A DNA stretch of 40,075 nt from Oscillospiraceae bacterium (GTDB lineage Bacteria; Bacillota; Clostridia; Oscillospirales; Oscillospiraceae), in NCBI GenBank assembly GCA_902783035.1, contig CACZPK010000070.1, positions 1-40,075 of the forward strand. The letters run 5' to 3'. The position numbers and the translations under genes were made by a program. Below, in pieces: positions 1 to 9,189 of this stretch. Within the stretch, counting starts at the first letter, position 1; the number at the start of each line of letters is the position of its first letter. Under the pieces are notes generated by a model. It did no database searches. It saw nothing but the letters and a program-made list of their open reading frames with translations, and had not been told where the DNA came from.

Positions 1-1024
1 AGAAGGCCCGCATCCCCGTCTCGGAGCCCAGCTCCACGGCCTGGATGATGTCGTGCCGCTCCTCGGCGCTGCCGGGGATCACCCGGAAGCCCAGGCGCTC
101 ATAGAGGGCCGCGGCAAAGATGGCGCCCTTTTCGGCCCCGGCCACCACTGTGGGGGCCAGGAAGAGGCCCTGGTAGAAGCTGGGCAGGATGCCCAGGTTC
201 GCCCCCACCTCCTGGCCTAGACCGGGGGCGGAGAGGCGGTAGGCGCAGCGGTCGATGCACGCCTGTGTGCCCACAATGTATCCGCCGATCGGGGCGAGGC
301 CGCCGCCCGGGTTCTTGATGAGCGAGCCGACGGTCATATCTGCGCCGACGTCGCTCGGCTCAATAGACTCAACGAACTCGCCGTAGCAGTTGTCGACCAT
401 GACGACGGCATGCGGGCAAATAGACTTGGCGAGATTGATAGACTCTCCGATCTGCGCAACGCTGAGCGTGGGGCGGGTCTGATAGCCTTTGGATCGCTGA
501 ATGTGCACCAGCTTTGTGTGTTCATTGAGCGCGGCGCGGACGCCGGACAAATCAATGGAACCATCTGGCAATAAGTCTACCTGACGGTAGCGGACGCCGT
601 ATTCGGCGAGGGAACAGGGCGAGGGACGAATGCCGATAACCTCTTCCAGCGTGTCATAGGGCTTGCCGGAGATTGCCAGCAGCTCGTCGCCGGGCAACAG
701 GTTTGCCGAAAGCGCGACGGCCAGCGCATGCGTGCCGCAGACAAGCTGCGGGCGTACCAGCGCTGCCTCGGTGTGGAAGGTGTCGGCGTAGACGCGCTCA
801 AGGGTTTCCCGGCCCAAGTCGTCGTAACCGTAACCCGTCGTGGCGGCAAAATGAGCGGCGGCAACGCGATTTTTCTGCATGGCGGCGAGCACCTTTGCCT
901 GCCCCAGCTCGGCGTTCGCGTCGATGGCTGCAAAGCGCTCCGTGAGTGACGCCAGCACACGTTCGCCGTAGGCGAGGACGGCGCTGCCGACGCCTAAGGT
1001 CTGATAGATGTCGTTTGTGTTCAT
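1..1024 (-). CDS. Methionine gamma-lyase family (YnbB/aluminium-resistance type) PLP enzyme, 3' end cut by the window edge
   Basis: The frame begins MNTNDIYQTLGV at 1024 and stays open to base 1, so about 341 residues are visible and the C-terminus is missing. The protein looks like the cytoplasmic fold-type I PLP enzymes annotated as methionine gamma-lyase family or aluminium resistance protein. Visible signs are the N-terminal segment with TTGYGYDD, a GTHALA stretch, MVDNCYGEF (the PLP-contacting Asp region) and SLIKNPGGGLAPIGGY, whose Lys is the likely Schiff-base residue. Its ATG overlaps the TGA of the upstream glycosyltransferase gene by four bases (ATGA), so the two are probably translationally coupled. 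The last ~90 codons (bases 1 to ~290) use almost only G/C-ending codons (GCC, GGC, CCC, CTG), unlike the mixed usage before them. The true substrate is not known for this subfamily. Confidence 0.85.
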   Translation of the reverse strand, partial: MNTNDIYQTLGVGSAVLAYGERVLASLTERFAAIDANAELGQAKVLAAMQKNRVAAAHFAATTGYGYDDLGRETLERVYADTFHTEAALVRPQLVCGTHALAVALSANLLPGDELLAISGKPYDTLEEVIGIRPSPCSLAEYGVRYRQVDLLPDGSIDLSGVRAALNEHTKLVHIQRSKGYQTRPTLSVAQIGESINLAKSICPHAVVMVDNCYGEFVESIEPSDVGADMTVGSLIKNPGGGLAPIGGYIVGTQACIDRCAYRLSAPGLGQEVGANLGILPSFYQGLFLAPTVVAGAEKGAIFAAALYERLGFRVIPGSAEERHDIIQAVELGSETGMRAF

Positions 1025-2148
1025 GTGACGCTTCCTTTTTTGGGTGATTCTGCGCTATTATAAGAGCACTGCGTCAAAAAAGCAAGATTCCTTTGCAATC
1101 GGTCGTTATCCGGCGCAAGGATAAGCGCATTTTTGCATGCCTCAGCCGCCGCAGGTACCTGCCCGAGATGCCAGAGGGCGATGGAGAGGTAATCCCATGG
1201 CAGCGCGCCCCATGCGTATCCCTCGGTGATATAGGTTGCCGGCCGCTCCGTGATGGCGAGGGCACAGTTGGCAAAGTATGCCACGCCCGCCCAGTTTTGC
1301 CGGTCATAGAGCAGTGCAGCGTAATCGACATATGCCTCACGCAGGTGCGGTGCCTCGCCGATGGCGCGGTGGTACCACGCGGCGGCAAGGTCGTCGCGTC
1401 CCAGACGGCGGTAGCAGCGGGCGATGAAACGCATGGATGCGGCGCGCTCGTCCGCCCAGACCGCTCGCGGCAGCGCAAGATGGCGACGGAGCGTGGCAAT
1501 CGCCTTCGCCCATTCGCCGCGGTACATATATTCGCGCCCGAGGTAATGGCGGCTGCGGTCATCCTCCGGGTCTTCCGCCACCGCCAGCTCCAGCAGCGGC
1601 AGATACTGGGCGCGGGATTTTGTCTCGTCGGGGTGATGGTCGAGCTGGATACCGGGAACGGTGACGATACGCTCCGCGCCCTCACCTGTGTAGGAGAGAA
1701 CCTCATGGACGGGCCGTGTCCAGCGGTAGCAGCCGGTTTTGTGGATCTTGTCTGGCCAGAAAACGTGCCCTTCGCTTCCGTCGGGATGGAAACTCCAGGT
1801 GTAACGATAGCGGGCGCGGGTCGTATCGGGCTGCCACGCCGCCTCCAGCGCGGCGCGCCAGCCGGGGCGGAACCGCTCGTCGAGATCTATGCAACAGCAG
1901 ATGTCCGCGTCCGCGGGGATGAGGCGCATGGATTCGTTGCGCGCGGTATCGAAACGCCAAGGCTCGATGCGCTTTTGCGCTACGACGGCGCCCCGGGCGC
2001 GGAGCCGTTCCACCGTGCCGTCCGAGGAGCCGGTGTCGAGTACACAGATCGTGTCTGCCTCCGACATGGAGTCGATAAAACCGTCGACAAATTTTTCTTC
2101 GTTTTTTGCGATCGCGTACACGCAGACCTGATATGCGATGGAAAACAC
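1021..2148 (-). CDS. Glycosyltransferase family 2 with C-terminal TPR-like repeats
   Basis: The N-terminal half is a GT2 (GT-A fold) domain: VCVYAIAKNEEKF at the start, then VLDTGSSDGT, and an acidic CIDLDERF segment in the place of the metal-binding DxD. The C-terminal ~170 residues have helical TPR-like character (repeated LGREYMYRGEW-, RRLGRDDLAAAWYHRAIG- and YDRQNWAGVAYFANCAL-type units). The family adds sugars to peptides or surface proteins in the cytoplasm. The start is unsettled. The frame reaches an ATG at 2187, but that ATG lies inside a hairpin and has no Shine-Dalgarno. The in-frame GTG at 2148 directly abuts AAAGGA. An ATC at 2139 sits 8 bases after AAAGGAG. I give the GTG coordinate. 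The gene lies just downstream of a collagen-like gene remnant (2206-2400), as glycosyltransferases do beside bclA genes in Clostridioides difficile, so a role in glycosylating an exosporium collagen is a reasonable inference. Confidence 0.8.
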   Translation of the reverse strand: MFSIAYQVCVYAIAKNEEKFVDGFIDSMSEADTICVLDTGSSDGTVERLRARGAVVAQKRIEPWRFDTARNESMRLIPADADICCCIDLDERFRPGWRAALEAAWQPDTTRARYRYTWSFHPDGSEGHVFWPDKIHKTGCYRWTRPVHEVLSYTGEGAERIVTVPGIQLDHHPDETKSRAQYLPLLELAVAEDPEDDRSRHYLGREYMYRGEWAKAIATLRRHLALPRAVWADERAASMRFIARCYRRLGRDDLAAAWYHRAIGEAPHLREAYVDYAALLYDRQNWAGVAYFANCALAITERPATYITEGYAWGALPWDYLSIALWHLGQVPAAAEACKNALILAPDNDRLQRNLAFLTQCSYNSAESPKKGSVT

Positions 2149-2158
2149 TCCTTTTGAA

Positions 2159-2187
2159 ATGGGGAGCGGCATTGTGCCGCTCCCCAT
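2159..2187 (-). terminator. Perfect 13-bp hairpin between collagen tail and glycosyltransferase
   Basis: ATGGGGAGCGGCA (2159-2171) pairs perfectly with TGCCGCTCCCCAT (2175-2187) around a 3-base loop. On the minus strand it lies 18 bases after the collagen-tail stop codon and just before the glycosyltransferase ribosome-binding site. Only three T residues follow it, so it may be a weak terminator, an attenuator, or a hairpin that sets the 5' end of the downstream message. Confidence 0.5.
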
Positions 2188-2205
2188 GGATATTCACAAA
2201 CCGGA

Positions 2206-2400
2206 TCAAGCCTCAAGCAGGCCAACTTTGCGCAGGCTTGCCAGCAGCACGTTGAACGCCGCAATGACGTCGGCGAGCTCGGCGGCCGCATCAAGATCTG
2301 CAACCGCCGCCGCGGCCGTGAGCTCTACGCTTTCGCCGCGCGGGCCGGTGGGTCCGGTGGGACCGACGGGACCGGTCGGTGAACCGCCGGATGCGCAACG
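2206..2400 (-). pseudogene. C-terminal remnant of a collagen-like (Gly-X-Y) exosporium-type protein
   Basis: The minus strand from 2400 to the TGA at 2206-2208 encodes 64 residues. After RCASG come a few Gly-X-Y triplets ([18 protein letters not shown]), then an Ala/Leu-rich end containing VADLDAAAELADVIAAFN and LLASLRKVGLLEA. This resembles the helical C-terminal ends of clostridial collagen-like spore-surface proteins. The frame has no ATG, GTG or TTG start. It is bounded upstream by the TAA stop of the MsmX-type ATPase, with which it is exactly in frame. It is therefore a decapitated gene end, unless the ATPase stop is read through. The matching N-terminal part of such a gene lies on the same strand at 16941-17305. 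Confidence 0.7.
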
Positions 2401-3576
<1,176 letters not shown>

Positions 3577-3860
3577 GTGTTCGGCCGCAGCTCCGCCGCC
3601 TCCGCGCGCGGAACCTCGCGCTGTCCCGCAAGGGGAGAGCGCATTACGGCAGGTCTCCACACTGCCGCACCGCCGGCCGGGCGGTTTTTTCCTCCTTTTT
3701 TTGCGTACGCCGCGCCAGTGAGACAATACTGCGTGCTGCCTGAAGTGGAGTGGCGCGCCGCCGTTGAAATATGGGGAATGCCGGAACCAGTCGGATAAAC
3801 GGCGGTTCCCTGTTGCAAAGGGCACGCAGCCCTTAACAGCCTGTGTGATGACTGATCCGT
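3577..3860. other. 284-bp gap between msmX and cellobiose phosphorylase genes
   Basis: No convincing gene or minus-strand promoter was seen. A 6-bp hairpin ACCGCC/GGCGGT (3669-3685) is followed by six T on the plus strand, but no plus-strand gene ends there. The msmX start has only a weak, distant Shine-Dalgarno (GGAG about 17 bases away). Confidence 0.4.
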
Positions 3861-6296
3861 TCAGCCCATAACGACGGTTACATCAAGCGTTTCGCCGTTT
3901 TTGCCAAGCGGGAGTACGTCGCCGGACAACGCCTTGCCGTTCACCAAAACGGAGCGTACGCCGTGCTGCACGCCTGCGGTATTATCCACCGTGATGCGGT
4001 ATTCCGCGCCGCGGTAGCGGCGCGTGACCGTAAAGGTCTTGAGCGATGCGGGAATGCAGGGGTCGACTTTCAAACCGTCCAGCGCCGGGATGACACCGAG
4101 GATCGACTGGCTGACACTCAGGAAAGTCCATGCGGCTGTGCCGGTCAGCCAGCTGTTCTTGCCTTCACCGAAACTTGCGGCGTCCTTGCCGGCGATCATC
4201 TGACTGTAGACGTACGGCTCGGTGCGATGGATCTCGCTGATGTCCTCGATGTATGCCGGCGCGGTGCGGCGATAGACCTCAAAAGCACGTTCGCCGTGCC
4301 CGAGCACAGCCTCGGCGCAGACGATCCACGGATTGTTGTGACAGAAGATGCCCGCATTTTCCTTGTATCCGGGCGGGTAACTGCTGATCTCGCCCAACTC
4401 CAGATGGTAGCGAGTGTAGGCGGGCTGGAGCAGCACGATGCCGTACTTGGTATCGAGCCGCTCTTTGACGCTTGCCAGCGCTTTTTCGGCCTCGCCGCTG
4501 TTTTTGCCGATCCCTGCCATGACGCACATGCCCTGCGGTTCGATAAAGATCTGACCTTCTTCACACGCGCTGCCGCCGACGACGTTGCCGTTGGCGTCAT
4601 AGGCGCGGCGGAACCACGCGCCGTCCCAGCCGGCATCGAGCGTCGCGCGTTCCATGGCGGCAATCGCCTTGTCTGCGGCGTCCGCTTCATCATTCCGGCC
4701 GATGTGGCGCAGAATGTCCGCCCATGCGCGGCCGTACTTGACAAACATGCCCGCGATAAATACGCTCTCCGCCACGGGGCCTTCGCTGGGGCCGGTGATC
4801 TGGAAACTCTCTCCCGGGTGTTCGGAAAAGCAGTTGAGGTTGAGACAGTCGTTCCAGTCGGCACGGCCGATCAACGGAAGACCGTGAGGGCCGAGGTGCG
4901 TTTCGGTGTAACGGAAGCTGCGGCGCAGGTGTTCCAGAAGCGGCTGTGCCAGCGAAGCGTCGTTGTCAAACGGTACAGACGCATCGAGGATCGAAAAGTC
5001 GCCCGTTTCGCGCAAATAAGCGTCGGTGCCGGCAATCAGCCAGAGCGGGTCGTCGTTGAACCCGCTGCCGACGTCGAGATTTCCTTTCTTTGTCAGCGGC
5101 TGGTACTGATGATAGGCGCTGCCGTCCGGGAACTGCGTCGCCGCGATATCAAGGATGCGCTCGCGGGCGCGCTCCGGGATCATGTGCACGAAGCCCAGCA
5201 GATCCTGACAGGAGTCGCGGAAGCCCATGCCGCGCCCCATGCCGCTTTCGTAATAGCTGGCGCTGCGGCTCATATTGAACGTGACCATGCACTGGTACTG
5301 GTTCCAGATGTTCACCATGCGGTCGAGCTTTTCGTCGCCCGTGTGTGTCTGGTATTTTCCGAGCAGTTTGTCCCAGTGTGAGGCCAGCGTGGCGAGCGCT
5401 GCGTCAAACTGTGCGTTGTCGGCATAACGCGCCATCATGGCCTTGGCACGCGCCTTGTTCACCACGCCAGGCGCTTCCCATTTCTCGTTTTGCGGGTTTT
5501 CTATGTAGCCGAGACCGAAGAGAATGCTCTCCTGCTGGCCCGGCGCAAGCGTCAGATCAAACTGCTGTGCGGCGATGGGCTGCCAGCCGTGCGCAACGCT
5601 GCCGGTGCAGCCGCCGCCAAACACGGCGGCGGGTCGGGCGGGGGAACCGTAGGTGCCGAGAAATGCCTCGCGCGCGGTGTCAAAGCCGTCGGGCGTGCGG
5701 CTCGCCCAGAACACGGCGAAGTGGTTGCGGCGCTCGCGATACTCGGTCTTATGGTAAATCGCCGCGCCGTCCACCTCTACCTCGCCGGTGGAGAAGTTGC
5801 GCTGGAAGTTGGAACTGTCATCCATCGCATCCCACAGGCAAAATTCCACATAGGGGAACAGAAAAACATGCTTCTGCGCGGCCGACGCGTTTTCCAAACA
5901 CACACGCATCAGCAGACAGTTGTCACCCAGCGGGACAAACAACTCCTGCGTGGCACGCAGGCCGTCTTTGGCGCCTTCGATCACCGTGTAACCGAGCCCG
6001 TGCCGGCATGAGTAGCTGTCCGGCTCCGTTTGCGTCGGCTGCCAGCCGGGATTCCAGACCGTATCGCCGTCCCGGATGTAAACATGAAAGCCTTCGGAAT
6101 CCAGAGGGGCGTTGTTGTAACGGTAGCGCGTCAGGCGGCGCAGGCGCGCGTCACGATAGAAACAGTATCCGCCGGCCGTATTGGACAGCAGTGCGAAAAA
6201 ATCCTCGCTTCCCAGATAGTTGATCCACGGCAGCGGGGTGCGCGGCGTTGTGATGACATACTCGCGGCGTGCGTCGTCGAAATGACCGAATTGCAT
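3861..6296 (-). CDS. cbp: Cellobiose phosphorylase, GH94
   Basis: The enzyme splits cellobiose with phosphate to glucose 1-phosphate and glucose in the cytoplasm, saving ATP. The product is 811 residues, the normal length for GH94 cellobiose phosphorylases. The N-terminus [16 protein letters not shown] and the [10 protein letters not shown] motif are typical. The catalytic Asp is expected in the [10 protein letters not shown] segment (residues ~478-487), and the phosphate-site region appears as [10 protein letters not shown] and NNPWIV. The ATG at 6296 follows GGGAGG at a 6-base spacing. The frame extends upstream for another 56 codons, but that AT-rich stretch is the promoter region. A TTGCAT/TACGCT promoter and a LacI-type palindrome precede the gene, and the divergent lacI gene is its likely regulator. 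The neighbouring importer and GH5 glucanase make a complete cellodextrin route. A cellodextrin or related beta-glucan phosphorylase is possible, but the N-terminus favours cellobiose. Confidence 0.93.
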   Translation of the reverse strand: MQFGHFDDARREYVITTPRTPLPWINYLGSEDFFALLSNTAGGYCFYRDARLRRLTRYRYNNAPLDSEGFHVYIRDGDTVWNPGWQPTQTEPDSYSCRHGLGYTVIEGAKDGLRATQELFVPLGDNCLLMRVCLENASAAQKHVFLFPYVEFCLWDAMDDSSNFQRNFSTGEVEVDGAAIYHKTEYRERRNHFAVFWASRTPDGFDTAREAFLGTYGSPARPAAVFGGGCTGSVAHGWQPIAAQQFDLTLAPGQQESILFGLGYIENPQNEKWEAPGVVNKARAKAMMARYADNAQFDAALATLASHWDKLLGKYQTHTGDEKLDRMVNIWNQYQCMVTFNMSRSASYYESGMGRGMGFRDSCQDLLGFVHMIPERARERILDIAATQFPDGSAYHQYQPLTKKGNLDVGSGFNDDPLWLIAGTDAYLRETGDFSILDASVPFDNDASLAQPLLEHLRRSFRYTETHLGPHGLPLIGRADWNDCLNLNCFSEHPGESFQITGPSEGPVAESVFIAGMFVKYGRAWADILRHIGRNDEADAADKAIAAMERATLDAGWDGAWFRRAYDANGNVVGGSACEEGQIFIEPQGMCVMAGIGKNSGEAEKALASVKERLDTKYGIVLLQPAYTRYHLELGEISSYPPGYKENAGIFCHNNPWIVCAEAVLGHGERAFEVYRRTAPAYIEDISEIHRTEPYVYSQMIAGKDAASFGEGKNSWLTGTAAWTFLSVSQSILGVIPALDGLKVDPCIPASLKTFTVTRRYRGAEYRITVDNTAGVQHGVRSVLVNGKALSGDVLPLGKNGETLDVTVVMG

Positions 6297-6315
6297 GGCG
6301 GGCCTCCCTTGCGAA

Positions 6316-6329
6316 CGAAAACGTTTGCG
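6316..6329. promoter_or_regulatory. LacI-family operator-like palindrome before cbp
   Basis: CGAAAACGTTTGCG is a near-perfect palindrome centred on the CG at 6322/6323 (CG-N-AAACGTTT-N-CG). It lies between the cbp -10 box and its ribosome-binding site, where bound repressor would block transcription. The form is typical of LacI/CcpA-family sites. Either the neighbouring LacI protein or a CcpA homologue could bind it. Confidence 0.65.
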
Positions 6330-6347
6330 AAACAAATACTTTTCCTT

Positions 6348-6376
6348 AGCGTAGCCGATATTACCGAAAAATGCAA
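6348..6376 (-). promoter_or_regulatory. Sigma-A-type promoter for cbp
   Basis: On the minus strand TTGCAT (6371-6376) and TACGCT (6348-6353) are separated by exactly 17 bases. The predicted start lies around 6341, upstream of the operator-like palindrome. Confidence 0.6.
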
Positions 6377-6529
6377 GAGAAAATTTGCACTTTTCGTCAT
6401 TTATATATAACTCTGAATAAAAATTTGAAGCTGTAAAATATTCGTCGGCAGAATTCATAAACAAAGTTTCCGAAAACTGTTAAAAAGTCATAAAATTTGG
6501 TGATATTGAAATAAAATGCGGGTTTGCTA

Positions 6530-6558
6530 TTGATTTTTTTGTTGAAGTGATGTAATTT
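6530..6558 (+). promoter_or_regulatory. Sigma-A-type promoter for the lacI gene
   Basis: TTGATT (6530-6535) and TAATTT (6553-6558) are 17 bases apart, in an AT-rich stretch between the divergent genes. The predicted transcription start falls at the second operator-like site, which would give autoregulation. Confidence 0.5.
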
Positions 6559-6565
6559 TGCATTA

Positions 6566-6579
6566 CGAAATCGTTTAAG
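6566..6579. promoter_or_regulatory. Second operator-like site before the lacI gene
   Basis: CGAAATCGTTTAAG matches the site at 6316-6329 at 11 of 14 positions and keeps the CGAAA-CGTTT core. It is a weaker palindrome. It overlaps the predicted start of transcription of the lacI gene. Confidence 0.45.
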
Positions 6580-6598
6580 AAAACGAGGTGCGCATCAC

Positions 6599-7606
6599 AT
6601 GGTTTCCATGAAGGATATCGCACGACAATGCGGCGTTTCAGTTGCGACGGTCAGCAAAGCGCTCAACGGACAGCCGGACGTCGGAGAGGAAACAAAGACC
6701 CGGATCTGCCGTGCGGCGGAGGAAATGGGATACATGGCAAACGCCGCCGCCCGCGCGCTGAAGACGAACCGCACTTATAATATCGGCGTCCTGTTTGTCG
6801 ACAAGCGCCACAGCGGCCTTGCCCATGAGTTCTTCTCCGCCGTGCTGGACAGCCTGCGCGTGGAGGCGGAGCAAAGCGGCTACGATATCACTTTCATCAG
6901 CAGAAACCTCGGCGGACGTCCCAGCAGCTATTTGCAGCACTGCCTGTACCGCGGCGTGGACGGCGTGGTGATCGTCTCGGCGGATTTCCACGACCCGATG
7001 GTGATGGAACTGGTGGAGTCCGAACTGCCGGTGGTGACGATCGACCATGTTTTCAACAATCGCGTCGCCGTCCTGTCCGATAACGTCAGCGGTACGAAGG
7101 CGCTGGTGCGCTACGCCGCGGCAAAGGGCCACAAACGCTTCGCTTTTATCCACGGCGAAATGACCGCGGTGACGGAGCATCGCCTCATCGGGTTCCACCG
7201 TGCCTGTGAGGAGCTGGGGCTGAGCGTGCCGAAGGAGTATCTCCGCGAGAGCGCTTATCACGATACCGAGGGCTGCTGCCGCGCCTGCAAGGAACTGCTG
7301 GCGCTTGATCCGCGCCCTGACTGTGTTCTTTTCCCGGACGATTACTCCTACATCGGCGGTATGAACGGCATCCGCGAGGCGGGGCTTCGCATCCCGGAGG
7401 ATATTTCCACCATGGGCTACGACGGCATCAACCTTTCGCAGGTCATCAGCCCGCGTTTGACCACCTACCGCCAGAACACGGGGGAGATGGGCCGGGCCGC
7501 TGCGGCAAAGCTGATCGAACTGATCGAACGCCCCAAAACCGCGCTGCTGGACCGCGTCATCATTCCCGGCGAGCTAATCGAGGGAGAATCGGTGGCACAG
7601 CGCTGA
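6599..7606 (+). CDS. LacI-family transcriptional regulator
   Basis: This 335-residue protein has an N-terminal LacI helix-turn-helix (MKDIARQCGVSVATVSKALNG, residues ~4-24), the hinge helix region (AARALKTN), and a periplasmic-binding-protein-like effector domain with GVLFVDKR, DNVSGTKALVRY and VMGYDG-type (TMGYDGINLS) motifs. GAGGTG lies 8 bases before the ATG at 6599; the ATG at 6608 is a less well spaced alternative. It is transcribed divergently from cbp and lies just upstream of the sugar importer genes. Two similar palindromes in the 302-bp divergent region are likely targets. The inducer is inferred, not shown, to be cellobiose or a related cello-oligosaccharide. Confidence 0.92.
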   Translation: MVSMKDIARQCGVSVATVSKALNGQPDVGEETKTRICRAAEEMGYMANAAARALKTNRTYNIGVLFVDKRHSGLAHEFFSAVLDSLRVEAEQSGYDITFISRNLGGRPSSYLQHCLYRGVDGVVIVSADFHDPMVMELVESELPVVTIDHVFNNRVAVLSDNVSGTKALVRYAAAKGHKRFAFIHGEMTAVTEHRLIGFHRACEELGLSVPKEYLRESAYHDTEGCCRACKELLALDPRPDCVLFPDDYSYIGGMNGIREAGLRIPEDISTMGYDGINLSQVISPRLTTYRQNTGEMGRAAAAKLIELIERPKTALLDRVIIPGELIEGESVAQR

Positions 7607-7617
7607 AACGGTGATCG

Positions 7618-7632
7618 GCGGGTAAGACCCGC
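7618..7632 (+). other. Short hairpin between lacI and the sugar-binding protein gene
   Basis: GCGGGT and ACCCGC pair around AAG. No T-run follows, so it is not a standard terminator. No clear promoter was found between 7607 and 7686, so the importer genes may be co-transcribed with lacI. The strong AGGAGG ribosome-binding site ahead of 7687 would support high translation. Confidence 0.3.
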
Positions 7633-7686
7633 ATCATGATAACGCATCACAAAAACAAGGCATCAAAAAACTAGGAGGAAAGCAAA

Positions 7687-9054
7687 ATGAAAAAGTGTGT
7701 CTCTGCGTTTCTTGCTCTGGTCATGGTGTTTGCGCTCGTCGCCTGTGGCGGCGGCAGCACGCCCGCGGCCGAAACCCCCGCACAGCCGTCCACGACGTCC
7801 GGCTCGTCCGCTGCACCCGCGGCGCCCGCAGCCGCCGACAACGGCGAAGGCAAGGTCTTCAACATCTACGCGTGGAATGAAGAGTTCAAGGGCTTCTTTG
7901 AAAAGTATTACACCGTGCCCGAGGGCGTGACCGTCAACTGGATCATCGTTCCGAGCAAGGATGGCGCCTATCAGAACGCGCTCGATGAGGCGCTGATCAA
8001 CCAGGCGGACGCCGCGGCGGACGACAAGGTCGATATGTTCCTTGCCGAGGCGGACTACATCCTCAAGTATACCAACTCCGAGGCAACGCAGGACGTTGCG
8101 CCGTTGGGTGTGACCGATTTCTCCAACGCCTATCCGTACACCGTTCAGGCTGCGTCTGACGCCAACGGCGTCGTCAAGGGCGTCAGCTTCCAGTGCTGCC
8201 CCGCGGCGCTGATCTATCGCCGCTCCATCGCCAAGGACGTGCTCGGCACCGATGATCCCGTCGAGGTGCAGGCGCTGCTCAACAGCTGGGATAAGTATGA
8301 AGCCGTTGCCGCGCAGGCCAAGGCGAAGGGGTATTACATGACCGCTTCTGAGGCTGCCGACTACCGTGTGTTCACCAACAACGCCACTGCTTCCTGGGTG
8401 GACGCCGACAACAAGCTCCAGTTCTCTCCCGAGGTTGAGATGTGGATGAAGCAGGCCGAGTCCTTCGCGCAGAACGGCTACACCGTCCTTTCCGATATCT
8501 GGGCCGATGACTGCACCAACCAGATGTTCAAGGACGGTAAGACGATGTGCTTCTTCGGACCTGCCTGGTATTTCAACTTCTCCATGGGCAACGCGCAGGA
8601 TGCTGAAAAGGGCTGCTTTGGCGACTGGGCGATCTGCGAAGGCCCCGCGCCGTATTTCTGGGGCGGCACCTGGCTGCTTGCCGCGACCGGCAGCGACAAC
8701 TCGAGCATGCTCGCCGACGTCATGAATACCTTTATCAATAACGAGGATGTCTGCACCAAGCTCGTCAAGGACGAGGCGCAGTTCTCCAACAACCAGAAGG
8801 TCAACAACGCCGCTGCGTCCGACGACGCTTACGCCAGCGAGTTCCTCGGCGGCCAGAATCCCAACACGATCTTCGTTGAGCTGGCAAAGAACATCAAGTT
8901 TGAGAACCAGACCATCTATGACCAGCTCTGCAACGAAAAGCTTCAGGAGAACTACCGCGAGTACCTGAAGGGCTCCGTCGACAAGGACACCGCCCTGCAG
9001 AACTTCTACAAGGCGATCCATGAGGCGTATCCTTCCATCATTCTCCCGCAGTAA
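7687..9054 (+). CDS. Extracellular solute-binding lipoprotein, family 1 (oligosaccharide)
   Basis: The 455-residue product starts with a lipoprotein signal peptide (MKK, hydrophobic core, lipobox LVAC with Cys20) and a Ser/Thr/Ala/Pro-rich linker. The mature domain looks like a CUT1 sugar-binding protein: VFNIYAWNEEFKGFF at the start, MCFFGPAWYFNF in the middle, and WGGTWLLAATGSDN, where a Trp-rich sugar site is expected. It captures the sugar outside the membrane and delivers it to the two permeases that follow. AGGAGG lies 9 bases before the ATG. Given the GH94 and GH5 neighbours, cello-oligosaccharides are the likely ligand, by inference. Confidence 0.93.
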   Translation: MKKCVSAFLALVMVFALVACGGGSTPAAETPAQPSTTSGSSAAPAAPAAADNGEGKVFNIYAWNEEFKGFFEKYYTVPEGVTVNWIIVPSKDGAYQNALDEALINQADAAADDKVDMFLAEADYILKYTNSEATQDVAPLGVTDFSNAYPYTVQAASDANGVVKGVSFQCCPAALIYRRSIAKDVLGTDDPVEVQALLNSWDKYEAVAAQAKAKGYYMTASEAADYRVFTNNATASWVDADNKLQFSPEVEMWMKQAESFAQNGYTVLSDIWADDCTNQMFKDGKTMCFFGPAWYFNFSMGNAQDAEKGCFGDWAICEGPAPYFWGGTWLLAATGSDNSSMLADVMNTFINNEDVCTKLVKDEAQFSNNQKVNNAAASDDAYASEFLGGQNPNTIFVELAKNIKFENQTIYDQLCNEKLQENYREYLKGSVDKDTALQNFYKAIHEAYPSIILPQ

Positions 9055-9073
9055 TCCAGACGACTGCTTTCCT

Positions 9074-9103
9074 GCGGAGGCGGGGCAATGGCCCCGCCTC
9101 CGC
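9074..9103 (+). other. 13-bp hairpin after the sugar-binding protein gene
   Basis: Bases 9074-9086 pair perfectly with 9091-9103 around an AATG loop, in a GC-rich stem. No T-run follows. Its place between a binding-protein gene and its permease genes suggests an mRNA-stabilising or partially terminating element that keeps binding protein in excess. Confidence 0.55.
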
Positions 9104-9189
9104 GGATCGCCGGAAATTGCGCCGGCCGATCAGGACGCGCCGCATCCGGTGCGCCGTGATGAGCCGATGACATGCCACAGGAGGGTGTT

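Noticed and set aside
3669..3690. Hairpin followed by six T on the plus strand
   Set aside because: It looks like an intrinsic terminator, but no plus-strand gene precedes it, and on the minus strand the T-run becomes an upstream A-run.
3861..5381. Long antisense frames over cbp, spoIIIA, recN and other genes
   Set aside because: They follow the codon bias of the high-GC genes on the opposite strand and show no family motifs or ribosome-binding sites.
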